Shown here piece after piece: positions 51,392 to 60,831 of a stretch of 64,000 bases of DNA (positions within the stretch are counted from its first letter, which is position 1; each line of letters opens with the position of its first letter). The stretch comes from Enterococcus mundtii (lineage in GTDB: Bacteria > Bacillota > Bacilli > Lactobacillales > Enterococcaceae): assembly GCF_003957375.1 (NCBI RefSeq), contig NZ_CP025473.1:1823501-1887500 (forward strand), given 5' to 3'. The notes below the pieces were generated by a model that was not told the DNA's origin, ran no database searches, and worked only from the letters and a program-made list of their open reading frames with translations. The position numbers were made by a program, and so were the translations under genes.

Positions 51392-51616
51392 CTACTTCTT
51401 CCCTTGGTTCTTCATCTGCTGCATCATCTGACGAATTTTCTTTTCAGATGGTTTTTGCCCCATAGACATCATCATTGATCTTAACATTTCCTCATTAACG
51501 GGAGGATTTTTTTCTAAGTAATCTTTCATATATTTACGCGCAAGAAAGAATCCACCGACTGCGCCGATTAACAATGCAATAACTGCAATAAGTACAACGA
51601 TTCCGTTTGATACCAT
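51392..51616 (-). CDS. yneF: YneF-family (UPF0154) small membrane protein
   Basis: 74 residues from the ATG at 51616 (AAAGGAG upstream). One N-terminal helix ([21 protein letters not shown]), then [46 protein letters not shown], named here only as a pattern: Met- and Lys-rich helices. The family is universal in Bacilli and has no assigned function. The gene is on its own. Confidence 0.92.
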   Translation of the reverse strand: MVSNGIVVLIAVIALLIGAVGGFFLARKYMKDYLEKNPPVNEEMLRSMMMSMGQKPSEKKIRQMMQQMKNQGKK

Positions 51617-51776
51617 GTAAATCTCTCCTTTCCTTTTCCTAATTGCTCTCAATGATTCATTTTACTAAAACTTACAAAAAAAAGAAAGGCGTTTTCTTAA
51701 GAATATGTAAAAAAAGTCATTTTTATTTCATGATTATACAAAAACACCTATTTAGAAAGCGAGCCACATTTAATTT

Positions 51777-51790
51777 TTAGGTTAGCCGAA
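51777..51790. promoter_or_regulatory. DtxR/EfaR-like operator before mntH
   Basis: TTAGGTTAGCCGAA is a near palindrome like the DtxR-family manganese boxes (TTAGGnTAnCCTAA), 71-84 bases before the mntH start codon. Confidence 0.55.
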
Positions 51791-51860
51791 TTTTTTTCTT
51801 TTATTTTTTCGTCTCTGGGTGTAGAATGAATTCGAAAAGAAATAGAAGGGTGGTTTTCAT

Positions 51861-53423
51861 TTGAATAATCACGAGAATAAACATAAATGGATTGAACACA
51901 CTAATGGGTTATCCCTTTCAGAAGTAAACGGTACGGTCAAAGTACCAAAAGGAAAAAGTTTCTTCCGCACCTTACTTGCCTATTCCGGACCTGGCGCACT
52001 CGTAGCAGTCGGCTATATGGACCCAGGTAATTGGTCAACATCGATCACCGGTGGCCAAAATTTCCAATACTTACTGATGTCAGTTATTCTGATGTCCAGC
52101 TTGATTGCTATGTTACTACAATATATGGCTGCCAAACTTGGGATCGTCAGCCAAATGGATCTAGCACAGGCGATTCGTGCTCGTACGAGTAAAACGTTAG
52201 GGGTCATTCTTTGGATCTTGACCGAATTAGCGATCATGGCGACAGATATCGCTGAAGTCATTGGTGCAGCGATTGCTCTATATTTATTATTTGATATTCC
52301 GTTGGCAATTGCTGTCTTTATTACCGTCTTGGATGTCTTTGTCTTGCTTCTTTTGACAAAGATCGGTTTTCGTAAAATTGAAGCGTTAGTTGTCTGTTTG
52401 ATTTTCGTTATTCTATTTGTCTTTGTCTACCAAGTGGCGCTTTCAAATCCTGACTGGAGCAGTCTATTCAAAGGCTTTATTCCTAATAGCCAAACATTTG
52501 CTGAAGAACCAAAAATCGGTGGAGAGACTCCATTGACTGGAGCTTTAGGGATCATTGGTGCAACTGTGATGCCCCACAATCTCTATTTGCACTCTGCTGT
52601 TTCCCAAACCCGTGAGATCGATCGAAAAGATCCAGAAGATATTGCAAGAGCGGTTCGTTTCTCGACATGGGATTCCAATATTCAATTAACGATGGCTTTC
52701 GTTGTCAATGCACTTCTTTTGATCATGGGGGTTGCCGTCTTTAAAACTGGTGCAGTTCAAGATCCCTCTTTCTTTGGTTTGTATGAAGCACTTTCTGATC
52801 CATCTGCCATGAGTAACGGTGTCTTGATCGCCGTAGCAAAATCAGGCATTTTATCAACCTTATTTGCAGTAGCACTTCTTGCTTCTGGTCAAAATTCAAC
52901 GATTACCGGTACATTGACTGGACAAGTCATTATGGAAGGCTTTATCCATATGCGCATGCCGATCTGGTTACGCCGTTTAGTAACTCGACTATTATCCGTC
53001 ATCCCTGTGCTACTTTGTGTCTTGTTCACTAGTTCTAAAGGCACGATCGAAGAACATACAGCACTTAATAATCTAATGAATGAGTCCCAAGTATTCTTAG
53101 CTTTTGCCTTGCCTTTTTCAATGATTCCTTTATTGATGATGACCAACAGTCAAGCAGAAATGGGCAATCGTTTCAAGAATTCTCTGATCGTCAAAGTACT
53201 CGGCTGGTTTTCCGTTATCAGTTTGACGTATCTAAACTTACGTGGACTCCCAGGACAAATTGAAGCTTTCTTCGGTGATCAAGCTTCTAGCTCGACGATT
53301 GCCTTTGCTGATCAAGTTGCCTATATCATCATTATTGCTGTACTCGCCTTACTCGCTTGGACGATCGTTGATCTTTATAAGGGAAATAAACGCTATGAAC
53401 AGCGTTTACAAGAGTTGTCGTGA
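51861..53423 (+). CDS. mntH: Mn(II)/proton symporter MntH (NRAMP family)
   Basis: 520 residues from a TTG at 51861, with AGGGTGG 7-8 bases upstream; no ATG fits as well. About eleven to twelve helices. NRAMP residues are the DPGN of YMDPGNW in helix 1 and MPH of ATVMPHNLYLHSA in helix 6. It imports Mn(II), possibly Fe(II) or Cd(II). A long N-terminal tail of about 45 residues is typical of lactic acid bacteria. Confidence 0.94.
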   Translation: MNNHENKHKWIEHTNGLSLSEVNGTVKVPKGKSFFRTLLAYSGPGALVAVGYMDPGNWSTSITGGQNFQYLLMSVILMSSLIAMLLQYMAAKLGIVSQMDLAQAIRARTSKTLGVILWILTELAIMATDIAEVIGAAIALYLLFDIPLAIAVFITVLDVFVLLLLTKIGFRKIEALVVCLIFVILFVFVYQVALSNPDWSSLFKGFIPNSQTFAEEPKIGGETPLTGALGIIGATVMPHNLYLHSAVSQTREIDRKDPEDIARAVRFSTWDSNIQLTMAFVVNALLLIMGVAVFKTGAVQDPSFFGLYEALSDPSAMSNGVLIAVAKSGILSTLFAVALLASGQNSTITGTLTGQVIMEGFIHMRMPIWLRRLVTRLLSVIPVLLCVLFTSSKGTIEEHTALNNLMNESQVFLAFALPFSMIPLLMMTNSQAEMGNRFKNSLIVKVLGWFSVISLTYLNLRGLPGQIEAFFGDQASSSTIAFADQVAYIIIIAVLALLAWTIVDLYKGNKRYEQRLQELS

Positions 53424-53444
53424 GTTATTCACCCTCTAAGCAGG

Positions 53445-53490
53445 ACAAAAAAGAAGCATAGGTTTTGACCTTTACTTCTTTTTTGTGGTT
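53445..53490. terminator. Bidirectional terminator
   Basis: ACAAAAAAGAAG (53445-53456) pairs with CTTCTTTTTTGT (53475-53486), between mntH and the MFS pseudogene. Confidence 0.88.
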
Positions 53491-53506
53491 ACTAAATTAG
53501 ACAGTT

Positions 53507-54884
53507 CTATTTTTCATCATGAAGATAAATAACTACCACGACAATAGCTATGATCGTAAAAACAACCATCCACCAGATTCCAGTCTGAAAATTAGTAGTA
53601 GTCGAGACAATCAATGACAAACCAATTGGTCCACTGGTGCATGGTATTCGTCAAACTACTTGCGATACCTGCTAATTCGTCAGGTGCTTCATAGATACCA
53701 GCAGATGTCACTGGCGCTAAAATCATTCCTTGTCCTAATCCAAGGATCATCATAGGAACAAAGATCGTTTGCCAATAACCATTAAACGGGTTCGAAACCG
53801 CTAGTAAAATCAACCCTATTGCTAGTATTATTTCTTCAACAAACAATATCCTATTATTTTCAAATCGTGTAGTCATTCTCGGCAACTGCATCGCAATAAT
53901 AAAATCAACTATCTTTAGTGGTAGAAAAGCAAATCCTGATTGTAACGCTGAAAATCCATATTGACTTTGCATCATTTGAGGTAAAAAGAACCAAAATGGC
54001 AGCATCACCATCATAAATAAGAGACGAGTAGCATAGGCACCAGAACGTATCTTATTTTTAACAAATCCGAGAGGAAGCATTGGCGAAGAAGTCCTTCGCT
54101 CCCAGAAAATAAACAAACCAAAAAATAGGATATCAATTAATAAAAAGTTGCTTTTCCCTTCAGTAAGACCGTAGATGATTCCTATCAGTCCGAGGATCGA
54201 TAATAAACTTCCTAAATAATCAATACGTTTCCTTCGACGTTCCGAAGGACTCACATATTTCAATGTTAAAACCACTAGCAAAAGAGTAAATGGCACATTT
54301 ATCAAGAAACCAGCGCGCCAAGAAATCAAGCTAGGCAATCCCCAACCAACTAACAAACCAATACTTGAACAAATTCCCGCAGTTGCTCCATAATAAGAGA
54401 TCGCACGTTGCCTCATATTATTTTGATAAGCATCCATGAGCAATGCTAAAGATGTCGGAGCAATGATGGAACTACCTACTCCTTGGACACCACCCATCAT
54501 GATCAACATTTCTGCTGTTTGTGATAATCCAATAAGCAATGAACTTATCCCAAAAATAAATAAACCAACTAAAAGAATTCTTTTTCTTCCGAATCAATCA
54601 GAAAGGCGACCACTTAATAGTAAAAAACCACCAAAAGTATGCGTATATGCACTGGATACCCATGAAAATGCTCTTGCAGATAAAGCTAAACTTTCTCCTA
54701 TCTGCATAGAACTAGTAAAAATAATAGAATTATCCATTAAAATCAAAAAATAGGATAATAAAGTAATTGGTAAAATGACACCAGATTTTTCTTTCTTCAA
54801 ATTCCCTAACTTCTTTCTATTGCTTTTATTGTTTCGTCCTTTCACATTCGATTGTTTTAAGCTTTTATCCCTTTCACAAATCAA
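53507..54884 (-). pseudogene. MFS multidrug exporter (QacA-like), nonsense plus frameshift
   Basis: Reading from 54884, SGRLSD is followed by TGA at 54594-54596 and then FGRKRILLVGL. The MFS motif A wants Arg here (CGA to TGA, one transition). The second frame runs to 53592, where NTMHQ is followed by wrong residues; two bases more near 53631-53635 restore GPIGLSLIVSTTTNFQTG, and the frame ends properly at 53507. The full chain would be about 459 residues with 14 helices. Two independent lesions make this a real pseudogene and not one read error. It was probably part of the MerR-controlled cassette with the two broken genes upstream. Confidence 0.85.
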
Positions 54885-54894
54885 TAGTCATCTA

Positions 54895-55082
54895 TCATTT
54901 TTCTGTAGCCAACATTCTCTCCATAAACCATTCCACTTGTTGTGGTGCACATGGTCATGCTGTGTCGATCAACTGATATCCTGCTTTGATGGCTTGATAA
55001 ACCGCTTCTACTGTTTCTTCTAGTGGTCCAAATCCCATTGTTAAGGTATCTCTACACCATTGTTCAATTTGATTGCGTTGAT
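54895..55082 (-). pseudogene. Remnant of an aldo/keto reductase
   Basis: After AAGGAGG, an ATC stands where ATG is expected, then INAIKLNNGVEIP, a frame change, and TMGFGPLEETVEAVYQAIKAGYQLIDTA, the N-terminus of an aldo/keto reductase with a gap. A TGA at 54955-54957 follows, then about 20 codons (ending QQVEWFMERMLATEK) that are not aldo/keto reductase and that I cannot place. About 80 percent of the gene is missing. The deletion probably joined it to the tail of another gene. Confidence 0.7.
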
Positions 55083-55114
55083 ATTATTTCCTCCTTTTCT
55101 TCTTTACCTTTTCT

Positions 55115-55145
55115 ATCCTAAACCTTGAAGTTAGATCCATAGCAA
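55115..55145 (-). promoter_or_regulatory. MerR-type promoter with 19-base spacer
   Basis: TTGCTA (55145-55140), 19-base spacer holding the dyad GATCTAACTTCAAGG, TAGGAT (55120-55115) on the minus strand. The long spacer is a mark of MerR-activated promoters. It still stands before the broken reductase. Confidence 0.6.
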
Positions 55146-55187
55146 GAAAAAAATTTTTACTTTTTTTGAACCCATAATTTTTCGACT

Positions 55188-55565
55188 TTATCTGAAGTCA
55201 TTTCCCCAGCCTTGAACTTCGCAATAAAGTTCATCATACGTTTCGATCTTATCAACCAGCAATTCTCTCACTTCCTGCATCTCCTCTAGTTCTTCTAACT
55301 GATCAACTAAAATCTGCTTTTGCGCTTTTTCCACTTTTGTGCATCACGTAATTGAGCCAAGTGAGCAACTTCAATGAGAGATTCTACAGATAAACCCGCA
55401 TTACGTAAATTTTTTTGCTAAGTAAATCCAATTTAGGTCATTTGTTATGTAATCCCGATATCCACTCTCATTACAACTAACCGGCGGTATGACTCCTACA
55501 CGTTCATAGTAACGGAGCGTATCCACACTAAAATCAAACATGTCAGCTGTTTTTTTGATATTTAT
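55188..55565 (-). pseudogene. MerR-family regulator, start codon lost and two frameshifts
   Basis: INIKKTADMFDFSVDTLRYYERVGVIPP is a typical MerR N-terminus, with ATA at 55565-55563 where ATG is expected after GGTGATGG. LAKK is followed by one T too many, after which LRNAGLSVESLIEVAHLAQLRDAQK is in the next frame. One A too few in CAAAAGTGG then moves to a third frame, VEKAQKQILVDQLEELEEM ... GWGNDFR and a stop at 55188. Upstream in-frame ATGs exist but lack a ribosome site. It likely regulated the reductase and exporter genes. Confidence 0.82.
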
Positions 55566-55728
55566 TCCATCACCTTCCACTTCTATATAGGTTATCATAA
55601 ACCCTAAAGTCAACTCCAAGGCAAATGATAATCAACAAATTTTCTTTATTTGATTGGTTTTCTTTTATTATCCGTTTCTTTCAAAATAAACATAACCTTA
55701 TCCTTTTGATTTAAAATCAAGTGAACAA

Positions 55729-55842
55729 CGAGAACAGAAGCAACTTCTTCAAAAAATAAGGCGTCACCCACAAAAATTGGAAGAACAAATTTCGTGGATG
55801 GCACTTTATTTCGCGAGGCTGAACACTTGTGTCCCGACCTCC
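55729..55842. repeat. Intergenic palindromic repeat family B, copy 2 (inverted)
   Basis: The minus strand reads GAGGTCGGGACACAAGTGTTCAGCCTCG, then CGAAATAAAGTGCCATCCACGAAATTT and its partner on the other arm, then TTGCTTCTGTTCTCG, all matching copy 1 with scattered changes. It lies between the MerR remnant and the 3' end of nfo. Confidence 0.75.
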
Positions 55843-55893
55843 TTTGTCAGTTGCTCTTAAACATGTATTTATCTTACAAAAAATACGACTGAC

Positions 55894-56792
55894 TTAGCCT
55901 TCTACATCTGCTAATAATTCCGGGAATACTTCTGGATCGAAGGTTTCAGCTTTGAACATCGCAATTTCTTTTCCATAAGGGCATAAGCCAATTTTTTATC
56001 TTTTCCGACATATGGTGTTTCAAGAATCTTTGAAACATCTTTGAACATTGGTTCATGGACGATTTTATTCAATGCATCAAAACCGATCGTACCAAAGCCG
56101 ATATTGGCATGGCGGTCTTTATGTGAACCTTGTGGATTTTTTGAATCATTGATGTGTAGTACTTTTAAGCGATCTAAACCAATCACTTTATCAAACGTTT
56201 CAATGACGCCATAAAAATCATTCGCTACATCATAGCCGGCATCGTTCGTGTGGCATGTATCAAAGGTGACTGATAGCTTTTCATTCAACGTCACTCCCTC
56301 GATGATCTGTGCCAACTCTTCGAACGTTCGGCCGATTTCTGTGCCTTTTCCTGCCATTGTCTCTAAGGCGATTTGTGCGGTCTGTTCTTTCGTCAAGACT
56401 TCATTTAGCCCTTCAATGATCCTTGCGATCCCTGCCTCTGCTCCAGCACCGACATGTGCGCCTGGGTGCAATGTGATCTGAGTTGCTCCTAATGCTTCCG
56501 CTCGAACGATTTCTTCTCTTAAAAATTGCACAGCAAATGGAAACATCTCTGGTTTCGTTGTATTGCCTAAATTAATGATATACGGTGCATGGACCACTAG
56601 ATTCTTCAGTCCATTTTCTTCCATATATTGTTTTCCAGCTTCAATATTCATTTCTTCAATTGGTTTTCTACGGGTATTTTGTGGTGCACCCGTATAGATC
56701 ATAAAGGTAGAAGCACCATAGCTGGCTGCTTCTTCTGCAGCACCTAGTAACATCTTTTTACCGCTCATACTGACATGTGAACCTAATAACAT
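55894..56792 (-). pseudogene. nfo: Endonuclease IV, frameshift near the C-terminus
   Basis: From the ATG at 56792 (AGGAGG upstream) the chain is a normal Nfo TIM barrel: [73 protein letters not shown]. It then reads [16 protein letters not shown]. One more C in the CCC run (GGG at 55979-55981 on the plus strand) gives [31 protein letters not shown] and a stop at 55894, 299 residues. The uncorrected frame ends at 55911 with about 29 wrong residues but keeps all metal ligands, so some activity might remain. Base error or mutation cannot be told apart. Confidence 0.85.
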
Positions 56793-57010
56793 CGTACTCC
56801 TCCTATAAAGCCCTCTCGGCTAGTCACTCAGTGAATGGATTTGTTCACTCTTCTTTTATCTTAACTGAAACGGATTTGAAAGAAAAGTTTGAAATCTGTC
56901 CAATGATCCGAGCAGATACAAAATAACTAGAAGTATTTTTAATGTTTTCTCAAAACCAAAGGTCAAAAAGGACACAAAAAAAGCCATGTCTGTTTTTTTG
57001 TTCTATTATT

Positions 57011-57019
57011 TGCTATAAT
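57011..57019 (+). promoter_or_regulatory. Extended -10 promoter of the class A PBP gene
   Basis: TGCTATAAT with no good -35; about 35 bases before the start codon. Confidence 0.55.
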
Positions 57020-57053
57020 TAGCGAAATAAAACCATTAGTTGAGGTGAAACCT

Positions 57054-59399
57054 TTGCCACGTAATAATACACGAAGAAAACAAGCACGACAAACAAAAGA
57101 AAAGTGGTTTGTTCCTAAGGTCATTTTTCGCGTTTTTCAATCATTAACCGTTTTTATCATGGTTCTTATCATTCTATTCGCTGCATTAGGTATGGGAGTT
57201 GGTGCCGGCTATTTTGCGTATCTAGTTGAAGATACAAAGCTACCTTCCAAATCTGAGTTACAATCTGAGTTAGGCAATATAACTGAAACATCAAAACTTG
57301 TTTATGCCGATAATACAGAGATCTCGACGATCCAAACTGATTTAATGCGGACAACTGTCCCTTCAGATCAAATGTCGCCTTATTTAAAATCTGCGATCAT
57401 CAGCACAGAGGATGAATATTTTGAAGAACATAAAGGCTATGTTCCTAAAGCGGTGATCCGAGCACTTTTCTCTGAAGCAACTGGGATCGGCTCATCTGGA
57501 GGATCAACACTGACCCAGCAGTTAGTCAAGCAACAGATCTTGACCGATGAAACAACCTTTAAGCGTAAAGCAAATGAGATTCTATTGGCTGCACAAGTCG
57601 AGAAACATTTTACTAAAGACGAAATCATCTCCACTTATTTGAATGTTTCACCTTTCGGAAGAAACAATAAAGGCCAAAATATTGCCGGTGTCCAAGAAGC
57701 TGCGCAAGGGATTTTCGGAGTCAATGCGAGCGATTTATCCTTGCCACAAGCGGCATTTATCGCAGGTTTGCCACAAAGTCCGATTACTTATAGCCCTTAT
57801 ACCAATACAGGTGCATTGAAAGAAGACCTTACTGCCGGCTTAGAAAGAAAAGACATCGTGCTATTTAGCATGTACCGTGAACACCAAATCACAAAAGAAC
57901 AATATGAAGAAGCAAAAGCCTATGACTTAACAAAAGATTTCTTAGGTCAACAAGTGGCAGAACAAACTGACCGTAACTTCTTATATTACACGATCATGAA
58001 TGCCGCGACCGATATCATTGCTAGACAATTGGGAGAAAAAGATAACGCAGATCTATCCGATACAGACGTCTACAATGCTTACTATCAACGTGCAGAACAA
58101 ACGATTCAAAATCAAGGCTATACGATTCATTCAACGATCGACAAAGGCATCTATGATGCGATGCAAGCAGGTGTTGCTAATTATGGTTACTTACTTGATG
58201 ACGGAAAAGGCACTCCTGTTGAGACTGGTAACGTTCTGATGGATAATAAAACCGGTCGAGTTTATGGATTTGTCGGTGGTCGTAATTATGCGCTGAACCA
58301 AAATAATCATGCTTTTGATACTCAAAGACAAGCCGGCTCATCGATCAAGCCGATGTTGGTTTATGGCCCAGCGATCGATATGGGCTTAGTTGGTTCAGAA
58401 TCACGTGTTTCTGACTATGCAACTACTTGGCAAGAAGGCTCAAATGCCGGAGAAGACATCGTCAATGCGACGAATAAAGGATCAAATACCTTCCAAACGG
58501 TTCGTGAATCATTGGAATGGTCGAACAATATCCCTGCTTACCATTTATATCAAGATGTTTTGAACAATGGCGGCTCAAAACAATACGCCTACGAAACGTA
58601 TCTATCAAAAATGAACTATCCTGCAAATGCCAACTGGGGTGTTGAATCGGCCCCACTGGGAACAGTCGATGTCACCACTCTTCAACAAACCAACGGCTTC
58701 CAGGCATTAGCAAATAATGGTGAATTCCAGCAAGCGTATATCATTGATGCGATCACTGACAACGATGGGAATGTGATTTATCATCACGAAGTTAAACCAG
58801 TGCGTGTCTTTTCCGAAGCCGCCGCTTCGATCGTCAATGATATGTTGCGTAGCGTTATCAATGAAAAAATCACCACACCATTCAAAGATGATATCACTAG
58901 TCTCAATGGCAGCTTAGGGCAAGCGGACTGGATCGGTAAAACTGGTTCAACGAATGATTACCGAGATTCATGGTTAGTTGTCTCGACCCCTTCTGTCACG
59001 ATCAGTAGTTGGGCAGGACACGATGATAATACCGGAATGGATGCCCAAGCAAGATTACGTTCATCCAAATATTTAGCGAATTTAATCAATCAAGTGTATC
59101 AAGTAAACCCAACGATTTTTGGTACCGATCAGAAATTCACACTTGCTTCTGATGTGAAGAAAGAAGACGTTTCTGCCTTTACAGGACAATTACCTGGAAA
59201 AGTGACCGTGGACCGAAGATCGATCAATACACCTAGCAAAACTGTCGAGTCACTTTGGGCAAAAAATGGTCCTGAAAAAAGCACCTTCAAATTTGGTGTA
59301 GGTGGAACGGATGAAAATTACAAAGATTACTGGAATACTGTCGGAACATTCGAACGTGAAAATCCACAGAACAAAGAGGATGACAAAGACGACGATTAA
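57054..59399 (+). CDS. Class A penicillin-binding protein (PBP2A/PbpF type)
   Basis: 781 residues from a TTG at 57054, with GAGGTG six bases before; an earlier GTG at 57045 is part of that site. One helix (about 28-60); GT51 glycosyltransferase with STEDEYFEEHKG (catalytic Glu) and GGSTLTQQLVKQ; transpeptidase with GSSIKPMLVY (S-x-x-K), WSNN (S-x-N) and GKTGSTNDYRD (K-T-G). It polymerises and cross-links peptidoglycan outside the membrane. The tail is acidic (EDDKDDD). The gene is alone and ends at a clear terminator. Confidence 0.94.
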   Translation: MPRNNTRRKQARQTKEKWFVPKVIFRVFQSLTVFIMVLIILFAALGMGVGAGYFAYLVEDTKLPSKSELQSELGNITETSKLVYADNTEISTIQTDLMRTTVPSDQMSPYLKSAIISTEDEYFEEHKGYVPKAVIRALFSEATGIGSSGGSTLTQQLVKQQILTDETTFKRKANEILLAAQVEKHFTKDEIISTYLNVSPFGRNNKGQNIAGVQEAAQGIFGVNASDLSLPQAAFIAGLPQSPITYSPYTNTGALKEDLTAGLERKDIVLFSMYREHQITKEQYEEAKAYDLTKDFLGQQVAEQTDRNFLYYTIMNAATDIIARQLGEKDNADLSDTDVYNAYYQRAEQTIQNQGYTIHSTIDKGIYDAMQAGVANYGYLLDDGKGTPVETGNVLMDNKTGRVYGFVGGRNYALNQNNHAFDTQRQAGSSIKPMLVYGPAIDMGLVGSESRVSDYATTWQEGSNAGEDIVNATNKGSNTFQTVRESLEWSNNIPAYHLYQDVLNNGGSKQYAYETYLSKMNYPANANWGVESAPLGTVDVTTLQQTNGFQALANNGEFQQAYIIDAITDNDGNVIYHHEVKPVRVFSEAAASIVNDMLRSVINEKITTPFKDDITSLNGSLGQADWIGKTGSTNDYRDSWLVVSTPSVTISSWAGHDDNTGMDAQARLRSSKYLANLINQVYQVNPTIFGTDQKFTLASDVKKEDVSAFTGQLPGKVTVDRRSINTPSKTVESLWAKNGPEKSTFKFGVGGTDENYKDYWNTVGTFERENPQNKEDDKDDD

Positions 59400-59430
59400 C
59401 AAAACAATCTGAGTCCACTACTTTTTCTCA

Positions 59431-59480
59431 AAAAATGAGTCGGATCTTGATAAATGATATCAAGATCTGGCTCATTTTTG
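59431..59480 (+). terminator. Terminator of the PBP gene
   Basis: AAAATGAG-CGGATCTTGATA pairs with TATCAAGATC-G-CTCATTTT, followed by TTTGTTTTT. Confidence 0.92.
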
Positions 59481-59522
59481 TTTTTACTTATCTTTGGTGA
59501 AGCTTTGACCCTGCTATTTCCA

Positions 59523-59570
59523 CAAAAAAGTAGCTGAAACGACTATTCTTTGTCATTTCAGCTACTTTTA
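59523..59570 (-). terminator. Terminator of ccpA
   Basis: AAAGTAGCTGAAA pairs with TTTCAGCTACTTT; the minus strand continues in T residues. Confidence 0.92.
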
Positions 59571-59616
59571 GTTATCGTTTTATTCGATCAATCGCTGGAT
59601 GTTTATCTCAATCGAT

Positions 59617-60618
59617 TTATTTCGTTGAACCTTTTTCTTCAATTCCATATGGTAAGATGATTGTTTTTTCTTCTACTTCTTCTTTGTTCATCATTTTTGT
59701 CAATAGACGCATTGATACCGCACCCAAGTCATATAATGGTTGCGTAATACTTGTCAAGCGTGGGCGAGCAACTTCAGTCAATAAAGAATTGTTGCTTGTG
59801 ATGATCTCAAATTCTTCTGGTACTTTGACACCACGGTCAATCAAGCCATCTAAAATACCGATTGCTAGTTCATCATCCGTCACATAAACAGCAGTTGCTC
59901 CACTATTATGGATACGTTCTACTAATGACAAGCCATCTCTAAAATTATAGCTTGATTCAAAGATCAAACCTTCACTATAAGTCAGTCCATTTTCTTTCAA
60001 CGCTTCTTTGTAGCCTTTCAAACGGTTTTGGCCATTAATCGGGTCAATCAATGCACCACTTACAAAGGCAATTTTTTTATTGCCGTTTTTAGCTAATTTA
60101 GTCACTGCATCTTTTGTCGCTGAAGTATAGTCGATGTTGACACTTCCTACTTGTTCGTCGGGATCGATCGAACCAGCTAAGACAACTGGAGTTTTTGAAC
60201 GTGAGAATTCACCACGGATTTCATCTGTGATATGATGCCCCATGAAAATCACACCGTCAACTTGTTTGGCTAAAAGATTGTTCAGTACGTTGACTTCTTT
60301 TTGGTCATTTCCGTCTGAATTTGCCAAAATGATATTGTATTTGTACATCGTTGCCACATCATCGATCCCACGTGCTAATGAAGCAAAGAACATATTGCTG
60401 ACATCTGGGATGATGACTCCAACCGTCGTTGTTTTTTTACTTGCAAGACCACGAGCTACAGCATTTGGGCGATAATCTAAGCGGTCAATGACTTCCAATA
60501 CTTTTTTTCTTGTAGCTGGTTTTACATTTGGATTCCCGTTGACAACACGTGAAACAGTAGCCATCGAAACATTTGCCTCTCTCGCTACGTCATAAATAGT
60601 GATAGTTTGTTTTTCCAT
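59617..60618 (-). CDS. ccpA: Catabolite control protein A
   Basis: 333 residues. LacI-type HTH at residues 6-50 (TIYDVAREANVSMATVSRVVNG), hinge, then a periplasmic-binding-like core with the HPr-Ser-P contact region. With HPr-Ser-P it binds cre sites to repress or activate carbon genes. Divergent from pepQ, the order found in lactic acid bacteria. A cre-like site in the shared region suggests autoregulation. It likely controls the beta-glucoside island at 40-47 kb. Confidence 0.97.
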   Translation of the reverse strand: MEKQTITIYDVAREANVSMATVSRVVNGNPNVKPATRKKVLEVIDRLDYRPNAVARGLASKKTTTVGVIIPDVSNMFFASLARGIDDVATMYKYNIILANSDGNDQKEVNVLNNLLAKQVDGVIFMGHHITDEIRGEFSRSKTPVVLAGSIDPDEQVGSVNIDYTSATKDAVTKLAKNGNKKIAFVSGALIDPINGQNRLKGYKEALKENGLTYSEGLIFESSYNFRDGLSLVERIHNSGATAVYVTDDELAIGILDGLIDRGVKVPEEFEIITSNNSLLTEVARPRLTSITQPLYDLGAVSMRLLTKMMNKEEVEEKTIILPYGIEEKGSTK

Positions 60619-60713
60619 CGTTGTTCTCCTATTCTATTTTTATATCTTTTCTGAAAATACGATTTACATTTCTAAAACAGAATATCAAAGATTGACAGAA
60701 ATTGCAACCGTTT

Positions 60714-60727
60714 TACTAGCGTTTTCA
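60714..60727 (-). promoter_or_regulatory. cre-like site between ccpA and pepQ
   Basis: TGAAAACGCTAGTA on the minus strand matches 12 of 14 cre positions. It lies about 100 bases before the ccpA start. Confidence 0.55.
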
Positions 60728-60759
60728 TGAAAAAAATCACCTTTTTCACTTTTAGTCAA

Positions 60760-60788
60760 TTGGTCTTTTTTTACAAGAGTGGTACAAT
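60760..60788 (+). promoter_or_regulatory. pepQ promoter
   Basis: TTGGTC (60760-60765), 17-base spacer, TACAAT (60783-60788), 43 bases before the pepQ start. Confidence 0.75.
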
Positions 60789-60831
60789 GAATTATCGAAA
60801 CATGCCATAAATGCGAAAGAAGGATGTCCAA

